DNA of 64,000 nucleotides from positions 603,501 through 667,500 of the forward strand of contig NZ_CP015614.1 in assembly GCF_000635915.2 (NCBI RefSeq). Reading direction: 5' to 3'. The stretch is from Brevundimonas naejangsanensis (GTDB taxonomy: Bacteria; Pseudomonadota; Alphaproteobacteria; Caulobacterales; Caulobacteraceae). A program made the translations under genes and the position numbers. Below, one piece after another: positions 50,624-59,911 of this stretch; position 1 is the first letter of the stretch; every line of letters begins with the position of its first letter. The notes under the pieces were generated by a model. It did not search any database, had not been told where the DNA came from, and worked only from the letters and a program-made list of their open reading frames with translations.

Positions 50624-52347
50624 GCGCCGTGACTGATTCCGCTGACGACCTGGACCAACTGTGGGCCGAGCGTTTCTGGACGAAATTCTATCACAAGGGC
50701 GTGCCCCGCTGCATTGAGGACGAGCTGGCGCGCTGGACGTCGGTCCCTCAGTTGTTCGAGGCGGATGCGCTGAAGTTCGCCGACCGGCCCGGCTTCGTCA
50801 GCCTGGGTTCGGCAGTGACCTACGGCGATATGCTGAAGGCGGCCAAGAGCTTCGGCGCGTGGTTGCAGTCGATCGGCGTGCAGCCGGGCGAGCGGGTGGC
50901 GCTGATGATGCCGAACTGCCTGCAGTATCCGGCGGCCCTGTTCGGCGCGCTGTTCGCCGGCGCCATCGTGGTCAACGTCAATCCGCTCTACACCCCGCGC
51001 GAGTTGAACCATCAGCTCAAGGACAGCGGGGCGGTCGTCCTGGTGGTCATGGACATGTTCGCCGCCACGGTGGAGCAGGCGCGCGAAGGGACCCATCTTC
51101 GGGATGTCGTCGTCACCGCCATGGGCGACATGATGGGCGGCCTGAAGGGCGTCGCCGTCAGCGCCATGATGCGTCATGTTCAGAAGATGGTTCCGACCTA
51201 TCGCCTGCCGGGCGCGCATCGGTGGACGCGCCTGATGGCCAAGGCGCGGCGAATGAGCTTGCAGCCGGCGCCGATCAGTCCCGAGGACATCGCCTTCCTG
51301 CAATATACGGGAGGCACGTCAGGCGTGGCGAAGGGGGCGATGCTGACCCATCGCAACATCCTGGCCAACACGATTCAGGGGCGGGTCTGGCTGCTGGATC
51401 AGATTGATCAGACACGGCCTTTAGGCAATGTCACCATGCTGCCGCTGTACCATATCTTCTCGCTGACCGCGAACCTGATGATGTTCACGGGGGCGGGCGG
51501 GCGCAACATCCTGATCGCCAATCCGCGCGACGCCAAGCGGGTGGAATGGATCCTGCGCAAGGAGCGCTTCGTGGCCATGACCGGGCTGAACACCCTGTTC
51601 GTCAGCCTGATGAAAAGCCAGGCGTTTCGAGACCGCGATTTCTCGGATCTGAAGCTGACCATCGCCGGCGGCATGGCGACCCAGAGCGTTGTGGCCCAGG
51701 AGTGGCAGGCGGTGACGGGCGCGCCGCTGATCGACGGCTATGGCCTGACGGAGACATCGCCGGTGGTCTGCATCGGGCGCGTCGATCTGGAGCATCCGGA
51801 AGGGATGGGCTTCGACGGAACGGTCGGCCTGCCGGTGCCCTCGACCGAGGTTCGCATGCGTCGCGAGGACGGCAGCTGGGCCGGGATCGGCGAAGAGGGA
51901 GAGCTGCATGTGCGCGGCCCCCAGGTGATGCTGGGCTATTGGAAACGGCCCGACGAGACAGCCAGGGTGCTGTCGGACGACGGCTGGCTGGCGACGGGGG
52001 ACGTCGGGGTGATGCAGGCGGACGGGCGCGTGCGTCTGGTGGACCGGATCAAGGACATGATCCTGGTGTCCGGCTTCAACGTCTATCCGGGCGAGATCGA
52101 GGATGTGGTCGCCAGCCATCCTCTGGTCGAGGAGGTCGCCGCCGTCGGCGTGCCGGATGCGGCGCAGGGCGAGCGGATCAAGATCGTCGTCGTGCCGCGA
52201 TCGCCTGAGCTGACGAAGGAGATGCTGATCGCCCACTGCCGCGCGCAACTGACCGGCTACAAGGTGCCGCGCATCGTCGAGTTCCGCAGCGAACCCCTGC
52301 CCAAGACGGCGGTGGGCAAGGTGCTGCGCCGCGAGCTGCGCGGCTGA
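50620..52347 (+). CDS. fadD: Long-chain acyl-CoA synthetase (FadD-like AMP-forming ligase)
   Basis: 575-residue adenylate-forming enzyme activating a fatty or related acid to its CoA ester. Motifs: P-loop YTGGTSGVAKGAMLTH, GYGLTETSPV, GELHVRGPQVMLGYW, GWLATGDVGVM, DRIKDMILVSGFNVYPGEIEDVV and the catalytic lysine in KTAVGKVLRREL. The start at 50620 is coupled to the thiolase fragment. Its position opposite the cytochrome/aldehyde dehydrogenase operon suggests oxidation alcohol to aldehyde to acid to acyl-CoA, an inference that would explain the grouping. Confidence 0.93.
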   Translation: MSAVTDSADDLDQLWAERFWTKFYHKGVPRCIEDELARWTSVPQLFEADALKFADRPGFVSLGSAVTYGDMLKAAKSFGAWLQSIGVQPGERVALMMPNCLQYPAALFGALFAGAIVVNVNPLYTPRELNHQLKDSGAVVLVVMDMFAATVEQAREGTHLRDVVVTAMGDMMGGLKGVAVSAMMRHVQKMVPTYRLPGAHRWTRLMAKARRMSLQPAPISPEDIAFLQYTGGTSGVAKGAMLTHRNILANTIQGRVWLLDQIDQTRPLGNVTMLPLYHIFSLTANLMMFTGAGGRNILIANPRDAKRVEWILRKERFVAMTGLNTLFVSLMKSQAFRDRDFSDLKLTIAGGMATQSVVAQEWQAVTGAPLIDGYGLTETSPVVCIGRVDLEHPEGMGFDGTVGLPVPSTEVRMRREDGSWAGIGEEGELHVRGPQVMLGYWKRPDETARVLSDDGWLATGDVGVMQADGRVRLVDRIKDMILVSGFNVYPGEIEDVVASHPLVEEVAAVGVPDAAQGERIKIVVVPRSPELTKEMLIAHCRAQLTGYKVPRIVEFRSEPLPKTAVGKVLRRELRG

Positions 52348-52353
52348 TCGCCT

Positions 52354-53223
52354 TCAGCCTGCGACGGCTGTTGCGCGCTTGCGGGTGATCAGCAGGCCGA
52401 ACGCCGCCGCCAGGGGGAACATCAGCACGCCATAGACGGCGCCCGGCAGGGTCATCTCCGGGCTGCGCAGCACCGATTGGGCGATGACGATGGCGAGGGT
52501 GGCGTTGTGCAGCCCGACCTCGAAGGCGCTGGCGATGGCCTGCGGGCGTTCGATCTTCAGCAGGCGCGGCACGGCGAAACCTATGCCCAGGCTGAACAGG
52601 CAGAACAGGATGACGATCCCCGCCAGGGCCTGGAAGTTGGCTAGCAGCACATCCAGGCTGGACGCCGCCGCGCCCAGGATCACCAGGGTCAGGATCAGTA
52701 TGGAGGCGATCCGCACCGGCCTGTCCATCGCCTGGGCGAAGCCGGGTTTCAGGCCGCGCACCAGCATCCCCAGCGCCACGGGAACCAGCACGATCATGAA
52801 GACCTCGAGGGTCTTGGTCAGCTGCAGGCCGACCTTCATGTCGCCGGGCTGGAAATAGGCCACGGCCAGGTTGACGATGACCGGCAGGGTCACGACGGCG
52901 ATGACGGAGTTGATCGCTGTCAGGCTGATGTTGAGGGCCACATCGCCGCGGAACAGGTGGCTATAAAGGTTGGCCGTTGTCCCGCCCGGCGAGGCGGCCA
53001 GCAGCATCATGCCGACCGCCAGAAGCGGCGGCAGCTGGAACGCCAGCACCAGGGCGAAGCAGATCGCCGGCAGCAGAAGCAGCTGACAGGCCAGGGCCAC
53101 CGCCGCCGCCTTCGGCTGTCGGCACACCCGGACGAAATCGGATGGCGTCAAACTCAGGCCCAGGCCGAACATGATGATGCCCAGCGCGATCGGCAGCCCG
53201 ATCAGGGTCAACGGCGAGCCCAT
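52354..53223 (-). CDS. Bile acid:sodium symporter (BASS)-family transporter
   Basis: 289 residues and about nine to ten helices. Family blocks: GIIMFGLGLSLTPSDFVRV, LLLAASPGGTTANLYSHLFRGDVALNISLTAINS (by position ~72-108), and FEVGLHNATLAIVIAQSVL near the end. Members move organic anions such as pantoate, pyruvate or bile acids with sodium. It is convergent with fadD at six bases, with no obvious operon partner; substrate unknown. About 240 bases without a gene separate it from the export operon. Confidence 0.9.
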   Translation of the reverse strand: MGSPLTLIGLPIALGIIMFGLGLSLTPSDFVRVCRQPKAAAVALACQLLLLPAICFALVLAFQLPPLLAVGMMLLAASPGGTTANLYSHLFRGDVALNISLTAINSVIAVVTLPVIVNLAVAYFQPGDMKVGLQLTKTLEVFMIVLVPVALGMLVRGLKPGFAQAMDRPVRIASILILTLVILGAAASSLDVLLANFQALAGIVILFCLFSLGIGFAVPRLLKIERPQAIASAFEVGLHNATLAIVIAQSVLRSPEMTLPGAVYGVLMFPLAAAFGLLITRKRATAVAG

Positions 53224-53466
53224 AGGTCATTCCCCCTGTCGTCAGGTCCGCCCTGACAGCGCCCCTTCCGCCGCCGAGCCCGGAAGCTTCGCCAGCGGTA
53301 TGGAGACCTTCCAGCACAGGGTCGTCGCGCGTCAAGACGGTTCGGAACAGGGCTGGAATCCGGCTAGAACGCCTTTCCTCAAGGCGAGCGGGCGCGGCCC
53401 GTGCTTGCTTGACGCAACGGCGGCGCGTCAGGATCGTTGGGGCCGGACGTGATACGGGGTGAAGCG

Positions 53467-54990
53467 ATGGTGATCAGTGGTGTCGGGCTGTGCGTCGCGC
53501 TGGCTGCGGGGCCGATGGCGAGCAGCCAGGAGGCGGAGCCGCAGGCGCAACTGACCGCATCTGCGCCTCGAAACGCCGAAACGTCCCGCACCCCGCTGAG
53601 CTATGCAGAGGCCGAGGCGCGGCTGCGTTCGACCTCCAGCCTGAACCGGGCGGCGGGTTATGCGGTGGAGGCGGCGGAAGCTCAGGCGCGCGCCGCAGAC
53701 GGCCTGAACCGACCGACGGTGTCGCTGGACGCTCAGTTGATCCGCTATCGCAAGACGTTCGACCTGTCTCTGGGCGAGCCGCTGGACCGGGCGCAGTCCG
53801 ACATCAGCGCGGCCATTCCGGGTCTGATTTCAGGTCTGCCCGGCGTGCCGGGCGATGTTCTGGGCGTCGTGGAGCAGAGGCTGCAGGCGGCTCTGCCAGA
53901 GATTTTCGCCGCCCTGCCGCACGATATCCGGCTGCAGGTGGACGACACGACGTTTCGCCCGACGGTGACGGCGCTTCAGCCGATCTATACCGGCGGCGCC
54001 ATTCCGGCCCTGCGTCGGGCGGCGGAGGCCAATCTGGATATGGCCGAAGCCAAGCGTCGCGAAGCCGTCGATCTGGAAGGCGTCGGGCTGGCCCAGGCCT
54101 ATTTCGGCCAGGTGCTGGCGGCGGAGGCGCTGAAGATCGCCATCGAAACGCGCGACGGCTTTGATCTGCATCTGAACAACGCGCGCCGCATGGAGAGCGA
54201 GGGTTTCCTCAGCCGCGCCCAGACGCTTCAGGTCGAGGTGGCGCGCGACGCCGCCCAGCGTCAGGTCAACCGCGCCGAACTGGAGCATGAAAACGCCGTC
54301 GCCTCGCTGGCGCGCGTGACGGACCTTGAGGACGGGGCGACGCCGACCACGCCGCTGTTCGTCAACCGCGGCCCGGTGGGACCGGCCGACCTGTTTGTGG
54401 ACAGCGCGGGGCAGTCGAACGCGCGGGTCATTCAGGCGCAGGCCGGGCGCGATCTGGCCGAGGCGGGGGCGGATCTGGCGGCCTCGCGGCTGAAGCCGTC
54501 GGTGTTCGCCTTCGGGACCTACAACCTGAACCCCGATGATTCCCTGCCGACCGAGCCGGACTGGGCCTTTGGTCTGGGCGCGCGCTACACCCTGATGTCT
54601 TCGGTGGACCGGCGACGGCTGCTCGGCGCCGCGCGCGCCCAGGCCTCGGCGGCGTCCCAGATGGAGCGCAATGCCCGCGACGACGCCCGGCTGATGGTCA
54701 CGCGCGCCTATAATCAGGTCGATCTGGCGCGGCGGCAGTTCCTGAGCATGGACAGCAGTCTGGAGGCCGCGCGCGAAAACCTGCGCGTGCAGGAGGTCGG
54801 CTTCCGCGAGGGCGAGGCGACGGCCGCCTCGGTGATCGACGCCCGCAACCTGTTGGGAACCGCGCGCCTGCAACGGGCGGCGGCGGCCTATGAATACGAC
54901 CTGAGCCTGGCGGCGCTGTTGGCGGCGTCGGGCAATGGTCAGACCCTGAACGATTATCTGCAACGCGACGACCGGATCAGCGCCCCATGA
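53467..54990 (+). CDS. TolC-family outer-membrane efflux protein
   Basis: 507 residues. After the signal peptide, two repeated TolC-type coiled-coil halves are seen (ETSRTPLSYAEAEARL, RRAAEANLDMAEAKRREAV, LGARYTLMSSVDRRRLLGAARAQASAASQ, GEATAASVIDARNLLGTARLQRAAA). It would form the trimeric outer channel of the export system encoded next. The start at 53467 has GGGG/GAAG spacing of about six bases. It is first in a three-gene operon overlapping by 4 bases. Confidence 0.9.
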   Translation: MVISGVGLCVALAAGPMASSQEAEPQAQLTASAPRNAETSRTPLSYAEAEARLRSTSSLNRAAGYAVEAAEAQARAADGLNRPTVSLDAQLIRYRKTFDLSLGEPLDRAQSDISAAIPGLISGLPGVPGDVLGVVEQRLQAALPEIFAALPHDIRLQVDDTTFRPTVTALQPIYTGGAIPALRRAAEANLDMAEAKRREAVDLEGVGLAQAYFGQVLAAEALKIAIETRDGFDLHLNNARRMESEGFLSRAQTLQVEVARDAAQRQVNRAELEHENAVASLARVTDLEDGATPTTPLFVNRGPVGPADLFVDSAGQSNARVIQAQAGRDLAEAGADLAASRLKPSVFAFGTYNLNPDDSLPTEPDWAFGLGARYTLMSSVDRRRLLGAARAQASAASQMERNARDDARLMVTRAYNQVDLARRQFLSMDSSLEAARENLRVQEVGFREGEATAASVIDARNLLGTARLQRAAAAYEYDLSLAALLAASGNGQTLNDYLQRDDRISAP

Positions 54991-56054
54991 CTCAGCGCCC
55001 CATGAGCGAGACGCCTTCTTCGGCCTATACGCCGTCCAAACCCGCCGAGGCGCCGCCGCCGAAACCGCGCCGTCCGCTTCTGCCGTTGATCGTCGCGGCG
55101 GGGGTGGCGCTGCTGCTGGTCTTCATCGTCGTGGGTCTGTTCCTGGCCGCCCGTCCAGCGCCGGATCAGGTTCAGGGCATGGTCGAGGCCGAGACCTTCA
55201 CTGTCGCCACCAAGGTGCCCAGCCGCGTCGAACGCTTCATGGCCGCCGAGGGCGATCGGGTGACGGCCGGGCAGGAACTGGCGCTGATGAGCAGCCCCGA
55301 GGTCGAGGCCAAGGACGCCCAGGCCCGCGCCCTGCTGCAGTCGACGCAGGCCATCCAGTCCATGAGCCGCGAGGGCGCCCGCGTCGAGGACGTGCAGACG
55401 GTCGAGTCCATCTGGCGCGCGTCTCAGGCGACGGCCCGTCTGGCCGATCAAACCGCGCGCCGGGCCGAAAACCTGTTCGCCGAGGGCGTCATTTCCGCCC
55501 AGCGCCGGGATGAGGCGGTGGCCGCCCGCGCCGCTACGGCGTCTCAGTCCGAGGCCGCGCGCCAGCAGTATCTGAAGGCGCAGGCCGGAACCCGTCCGCA
55601 GGAGAAGTCGGTCGCCGACGCCAATGTCAGCGGCGCCCGCGCCGCCGTCGCCGAGGTCGAAAGCCTGCAGGGCGAGACCCGCCTGACCGCTCCGCATGGG
55701 GGCGAGGTGTCGGAACGCTTCGCCAATGTCGGCGAGCTGGTGCTGACGGGGGTGCCGGTGTTCACCATCGTCGATACGGCCGAGCCGTGGGTCGCCTTCA
55801 GCGTGCGCGAGGATCAGTTCCGCGATCTGAAGATCGGCGCGACCGTGCGCGGGGACGTGCCGGCGCTGGGCGTGAAGGGCGCCGCCTTCCGCGTCACCGC
55901 CATCAGCCCGCAGGGCGAGTTCGCCACCTGGCGCTCGACCCGGCAGTCCAGCGGCTATGATGTCCGCAGCTTCCAGGTGAAGGCCAAGCCTGTCCGGCCG
56001 ATCGAGGGCCTGCGGCCGGGCATGAGCGTCCTGTTCGACTGGTCGGCGCGATGA
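54987..56054 (+). CDS. HlyD-family periplasmic adaptor protein
   Basis: 355 residues. Proline-rich cytosolic start, one membrane helix (~35-55, LLPLIVAAGVALLLVFIVVG), then lipoyl-like and hairpin domains (VEAETFTVATKVPSRVERFMAAEGDRVTAGQELALM by position ~68-103; LTAPHGGEVSERFANVGELVLTGVPVFTIVD). It bridges the permease and TolC partner. Overlaps of 4 bases on both sides place it between them. Confidence 0.92.
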   Translation: MTQRPMSETPSSAYTPSKPAEAPPPKPRRPLLPLIVAAGVALLLVFIVVGLFLAARPAPDQVQGMVEAETFTVATKVPSRVERFMAAEGDRVTAGQELALMSSPEVEAKDAQARALLQSTQAIQSMSREGARVEDVQTVESIWRASQATARLADQTARRAENLFAEGVISAQRRDEAVAARAATASQSEAARQQYLKAQAGTRPQEKSVADANVSGARAAVAEVESLQGETRLTAPHGGEVSERFANVGELVLTGVPVFTIVDTAEPWVAFSVREDQFRDLKIGATVRGDVPALGVKGAAFRVTAISPQGEFATWRSTRQSSGYDVRSFQVKAKPVRPIEGLRPGMSVLFDWSAR

Positions 56055-58351
56055 AGGGCGGGGCGGCCGTCTTTCTTGCGGCCGTTCAGGACGAGTCGCG
56101 GCGGCTGGCGACCCGCCCGTGGGACGCCTTCGTCGCTTTCGGCCTGCCGCTGATCCTGCTGGCGGTGATCGCGGCCATGCTGGCGCCCGGCGTGATCCGT
56201 CAGGCGCCGGTCGCCGTGGTGGATCAGGACAACTCAGCTTTCAGCCGGGCGGCCATCCGCAACATGGAGGCCAGCCCCGGCGTGCGGGTGGCCCACGCCC
56301 CGGCGACGGTGGATGAGGCCGTCGCCCTGATGCGGCGCGGCGAGGTCTACAGCATCGCGCACTTTCCCTCGGGCTTCAGCGAAGGCGCCTTCCGTCGTCC
56401 GGAGCAGGTGACGGTGTCGTTCAACGGCGCCTTCCAGACCGTCGGCGCCCTGTCGGCCTTGGGGCAGTCGGCGGCCATCGCCTCGGCCGCCGCGCCGCGA
56501 CTGGAGGAGCGCGCGCGCCAGATGGGCCTGCCCGCCACGGCGCTGGAGCCGCCGGCAGTCCAGGTGTCGATCATCGGCAATCCGCAGTTGAGTTTCGAGC
56601 TGTTCCTCGGCGGCCTGCTGGCGCCCGGCGTGCTGCATCTGCTGGCGGCCTGTTCAGCGGTGCTGGCGGTGGGGCGGCTGATGCAGGGCGGCTCCTTCCA
56701 GACGTTCAAGGCCCAGAACGACGGGCGGACGACGGCGGCCCTGATCGGGACGCTGATCCCGCATTTCGTCATCTTCACCCTGTGGGGGCTGGCGTGGATC
56801 GGCTGGCTGTGCGGGATCAGAGGCTGGGGCGTGGCGGGGTCGTTGCCACTGCTGATGCTGGGCGTGGTCGCCCTGATGGCGGTCAGCGTCGCCCTGTCGG
56901 CCCTGCTGGTCGCCCTGCTGGGCGATGTCGACATGGCCTTCTCGGGCACCGCCATCTATTCGGGCGCGGCCATCGCCTTCTCGAACGGCACCCTGCCGCT
57001 GGATCACGGGCCGCGCTTCGCCCGGATCTGGAGCGACATCCTGCCCTACACCCACTATCTGCGCCTTCAGACCGGCCAGATGGTGACCGGCGCAGCGCCC
57101 GGCGGGGCCTGGCGGGACCTGATGATCCTGAGCTTCGTCGCCGTCATCGCCCTGATCCTGGCCGCCGTACTGATCCGCCTGCGCGCCCGGCGCGCGCCCA
57201 AGGCCGAAGCGCTGGCCTTTCCCCTGCCCGAACAGGGCGTCGGCGCCGCCTTCATCGCGACCTTCCGCAATCTGCCGCGCGCCCGGCCTGTCAGCAGCCT
57301 GCTGATCCTGGCTGTGGTTCTGTACGCCTTCTACTATCCGGCGGCCTATGCCGGGCAGGCGGCGACGGGGCTGCCGGTCGCCGTGGTGACGCCGACGCAG
57401 AGCGCCCTGACCCGCGCCCTGGTCGAAGACCTCAACGCCTCTCACGCGATCGAGGTCGCCGCTGTGATCCCCTCGACCGCCGAGGCGTCCGACCTGATGC
57501 GGCGCGGCGTTGTGGACGGCGTCGTCATCTTGCCGGACCGGTTTGAGAGCGACCTGGCGCGCGGCGCGCCCAGCGGCGTCGCCGTCTGGCTAAACGGCGG
57601 CTATCTGGTTCGGGTCACCTCGGTCGGCAAGGCGGTCGCGGCCGCTGCGGCCCACGTCGCCGAGACGCGGCTGGAGGGCCTGCCTCAGGCCGCCCGCGCG
57701 GCAAAGCTGGCCCCGACGCTGAAGCAGGAATCCCTGTTCAATCCGACGGAAGGGTATGGCGATTATGCCGTGCCGGCGGTCAGCCTGATCATCCTGCAGC
57801 AGACCCTGCTGCTGGGCGCAGGCGTCATCGCCGCCCTGCGCCGCGAGACCGGCGCAGCCCCCATGCGGCGCAGCGCAAGACTGGGTTTATGGCTGGCGCT
57901 GACGGCGATCGGCACGGGGTCCTGCCTGTTCTATTTCGGCTTCGTGTTCTGGGTGCAGGACTATCCGCGCGGCGGCGATCTAGGCGGGGTCGTCCTGTTG
58001 TCGCCCGTGTTCGCAGCCGGGGTTTCGGCGCTGGGGCTGCTGCTGGGCGGATTGTTCGATCGTCACGAGCGGGTCTTGCAGGTGCTGGTCGGAACCTCGG
58101 CGCCTCTTTTCTTCCTGGCGGGGGCGGCGTGGCCGCATTTCATGATGCCCAAGCTGCTGGTCTGGCTGGCTTGCCTGTCGCCCTCGACCGCCGCCGTCCA
58201 GGCCTTTGTGCCGATGAACGCCATGGGCGCCAGTCTGGCGGAGGTCGCGCCTCAGGCGGCGGGGCTGGTGGCATTGGCGGCGATCTTCGGCGCCCTGTGG
58301 TTGCTGCTCGATCCGCCGCGTAGCAGCCTCGTCCGTCGCAGCGGTAAATGA
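56051..58351 (+). CDS. Fused double ABC-2-type permease (YhhJ-like), no ATPase nearby
   Basis: 766 residues made of two homologous halves of ~385 each, every half with an N-terminal helix, a large periplasmic domain and about five C-terminal helices. The duplication is visible: APVAVVDQDNSAFSRA versus LPVAVVTPTQSALTRA, and EAVALMRRGEVYSIAHFP versus EASDLMRRGVVDGVVILP. Single-half ABC-2 permeases normally pair with a separate ATPase (YhiH-like). None is encoded in the operon or window, so it either borrows one or belongs to an ATPase-independent lineage. With TolC and HlyD it forms a tripartite exporter. Confidence 0.88.
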   Translation: MKGGAAVFLAAVQDESRRLATRPWDAFVAFGLPLILLAVIAAMLAPGVIRQAPVAVVDQDNSAFSRAAIRNMEASPGVRVAHAPATVDEAVALMRRGEVYSIAHFPSGFSEGAFRRPEQVTVSFNGAFQTVGALSALGQSAAIASAAAPRLEERARQMGLPATALEPPAVQVSIIGNPQLSFELFLGGLLAPGVLHLLAACSAVLAVGRLMQGGSFQTFKAQNDGRTTAALIGTLIPHFVIFTLWGLAWIGWLCGIRGWGVAGSLPLLMLGVVALMAVSVALSALLVALLGDVDMAFSGTAIYSGAAIAFSNGTLPLDHGPRFARIWSDILPYTHYLRLQTGQMVTGAAPGGAWRDLMILSFVAVIALILAAVLIRLRARRAPKAEALAFPLPEQGVGAAFIATFRNLPRARPVSSLLILAVVLYAFYYPAAYAGQAATGLPVAVVTPTQSALTRALVEDLNASHAIEVAAVIPSTAEASDLMRRGVVDGVVILPDRFESDLARGAPSGVAVWLNGGYLVRVTSVGKAVAAAAAHVAETRLEGLPQAARAAKLAPTLKQESLFNPTEGYGDYAVPAVSLIILQQTLLLGAGVIAALRRETGAAPMRRSARLGLWLALTAIGTGSCLFYFGFVFWVQDYPRGGDLGGVVLLSPVFAAGVSALGLLLGGLFDRHERVLQVLVGTSAPLFFLAGAAWPHFMMPKLLVWLACLSPSTAAVQAFVPMNAMGASLAEVAPQAAGLVALAAIFGALWLLLDPPRSSLVRRSGK

Positions 58352-58509
58352 TTAGTTAAAATTGACTAGTCCAAGATGAGTATCAACCTTGGGGATGTTG
58401 GCCTCTGGGGGGAGGTTTAAATGGCGAGATTGTGGCGATTGGCCGCAAGTCCAGACATCGGAAGCGACAGTCTGGAGTCTCGTTTAACAACCCATTCCCG
58501 GAGGCGAAG

Positions 58510-59103
58510 ATGCGTACTTTGATGATCACTGCGGCCGCCACCGCCGCAGCAGCCCTGCTGGCTCTGCCCGGCGTTTCCAGCGCGCAAACCAATGTGACGG
58601 TCAGCACCAGCGTGACCAACTTCTGCGGCATCGGCCTGGCCAACGTGGCTGGCGGCAATGTCGCGGTGGCCAACGGCCAGCGCCAGAAAGTCACCACGCT
58701 GCGGATGTCGTGTAACGCCCCGACGGGCGCCAAGCTGACCTCCAGCGCCGCCAACGGCGACTTCAAGTCGGTCGACGGCGTGCTGATCAACTACGACTGG
58801 GACCTGGTGGTTCAGCAAGTGCCGACCCTGGGCTTCCCGGCTCAGGACACCTGGCCCGGCAGCCCGGCGATCGTCACCAACTCGGGCGGCTATAGCCAAG
58901 CCCTGGCTGACGGCATCTTCGCCGATCTGTTCCTGAACCTTTGCTACAACGTTCCGGGCGGCACCGGCGTCGGCGGCACGCAAGGCGACAACACCAACCC
59001 CGGTTCGACGGGCTGCGCGGCTGCGCCGTCTGGTCCGGGCGCGGCTACGGCCCCGGCCGGCACCTATACGGAGACCTTCACCTTCACGCTGAACCCGGCT
59101 TGA
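58510..59103 (+). CDS. Spore coat U-domain major pilin (Csu-type)
   Basis: 197 residues, secreted (signal ends VSSAQ). The mature part begins TNVTVSTSVTNFCGIGLANV and ends TYTETFTFTLNPA, an incomplete immunoglobulin-like pilin fold completed by donor strand exchange. Two Cys pairs are probable (C near 40 and 77; C near 144 and 167). GGAGG precedes the ATG at 58510. It opens the pilus cluster and is followed by a terminator, so the pilin can be made in excess over the assembly proteins. The 158 bases before it are AT-rich in the first part and should hold the promoter. Confidence 0.85.
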   Translation: MRTLMITAAATAAAALLALPGVSSAQTNVTVSTSVTNFCGIGLANVAGGNVAVANGQRQKVTTLRMSCNAPTGAKLTSSAANGDFKSVDGVLINYDWDLVVQQVPTLGFPAQDTWPGSPAIVTNSGGYSQALADGIFADLFLNLCYNVPGGTGVGGTQGDNTNPGSTGCAAAPSGPGAATAPAGTYTETFTFTLNPA

Positions 59104-59112
59104 TCGAGCCAG

Positions 59113-59144
59113 AACGGGGAGCCCGCAAGGCTCCCCGTTTTTCT
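59113..59144 (+). terminator. Intrinsic terminator after the pilin gene
   Basis: Eleven-base perfect stem AACGGGGAGCC / GGCTCCCCGTT with a five-base loop followed by a T-run (TTTTTCTTT). Partial readthrough would set the pilin-to-chaperone ratio. Confidence 0.9.
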
Positions 59145-59172
59145 TTCGCATTACTGCAGGGGAGATGCAGTT

Positions 59173-59910
59173 ATGAGAGTTCAAGTCATCGCAGCTTCGG
59201 TGCTCTGTCTGATGATGGCCATGACGGCGCCGTCAGACACGCGCGCCATGGACGTCTCGCCGATGGTGGCCAAGATCACGCCTTCAGGAAGCGGATCCAG
59301 CTACCGACTGACCGTGCGCAACACCGCCACGGCGCCGGCCACGGTGGAGATAGAAGTTTATCGGATGAGGGTCGACGAAAACGGCGTCCGCAGCCTGGTC
59401 CCTGAAGAAGACGACATCGGCGTCTTCCCGGTGCAATCCGTCATTCCGCCCAATCGCGAACAGGTGGTGCAGGTGCGCTATCTCGGCGACAGCGGGCCGG
59501 AAGGCAAGATGTACCTGGTGCGTGCGGCGCAACTGCCGATCAATATGCAATCGGTCACCGGCGAGGACGAGGCCGGCGCCGACGTCAAACTGGCTTTCAC
59601 GATCAACACCTATGTCTTCGTGGCGCCGACCAGCGCCAGGGCGGCGGTCGAGGTGACCTCCGTTTCCCGCGCGCCGAACGGCGACATTCTTCTGACGGCG
59701 CGAAACACGGGCGACGGCTTCGCCCATCTGCGCGAGGCGCGTTTCACGCTCAAGACGGCGGACGGGAAGACGCATGAGGTTCCTGCTGCCAATATTGATG
59801 TCGGAGAGGTCAGCGTGATGGCGGGCGGCGCCACGCGCAACATGCGTATCCCGGCTGCGCTGGCGGCTGACGCCAGCGGCGACGTGACCGCCTCGATCGT
59901 GCTGCTGTGA
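59173..59910 (+). CDS. Periplasmic pilus chaperone (Csu/PapD-like)
   Basis: 245 residues with signal peptide ending RAMDV. PapD-like two-domain fold: MVAKITPSGSGSSYRLTVRNTATAPATVEIEV (by position ~15-46), VFPVQSVIPPNREQVVQVRYLGD, and a second domain with VEVTSVSRAPNGDILLTARNTGDGFAHL. It caps pilins before hand-over to the usher. It precedes the usher by one base. Confidence 0.88.
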   Translation: MRVQVIAASVLCLMMAMTAPSDTRAMDVSPMVAKITPSGSGSSYRLTVRNTATAPATVEIEVYRMRVDENGVRSLVPEEDDIGVFPVQSVIPPNREQVVQVRYLGDSGPEGKMYLVRAAQLPINMQSVTGEDEAGADVKLAFTINTYVFVAPTSARAAVEVTSVSRAPNGDILLTARNTGDGFAHLREARFTLKTADGKTHEVPAANIDVGEVSVMAGGATRNMRIPAALAADASGDVTASIVLL

Positions 59911-59911
59911 G

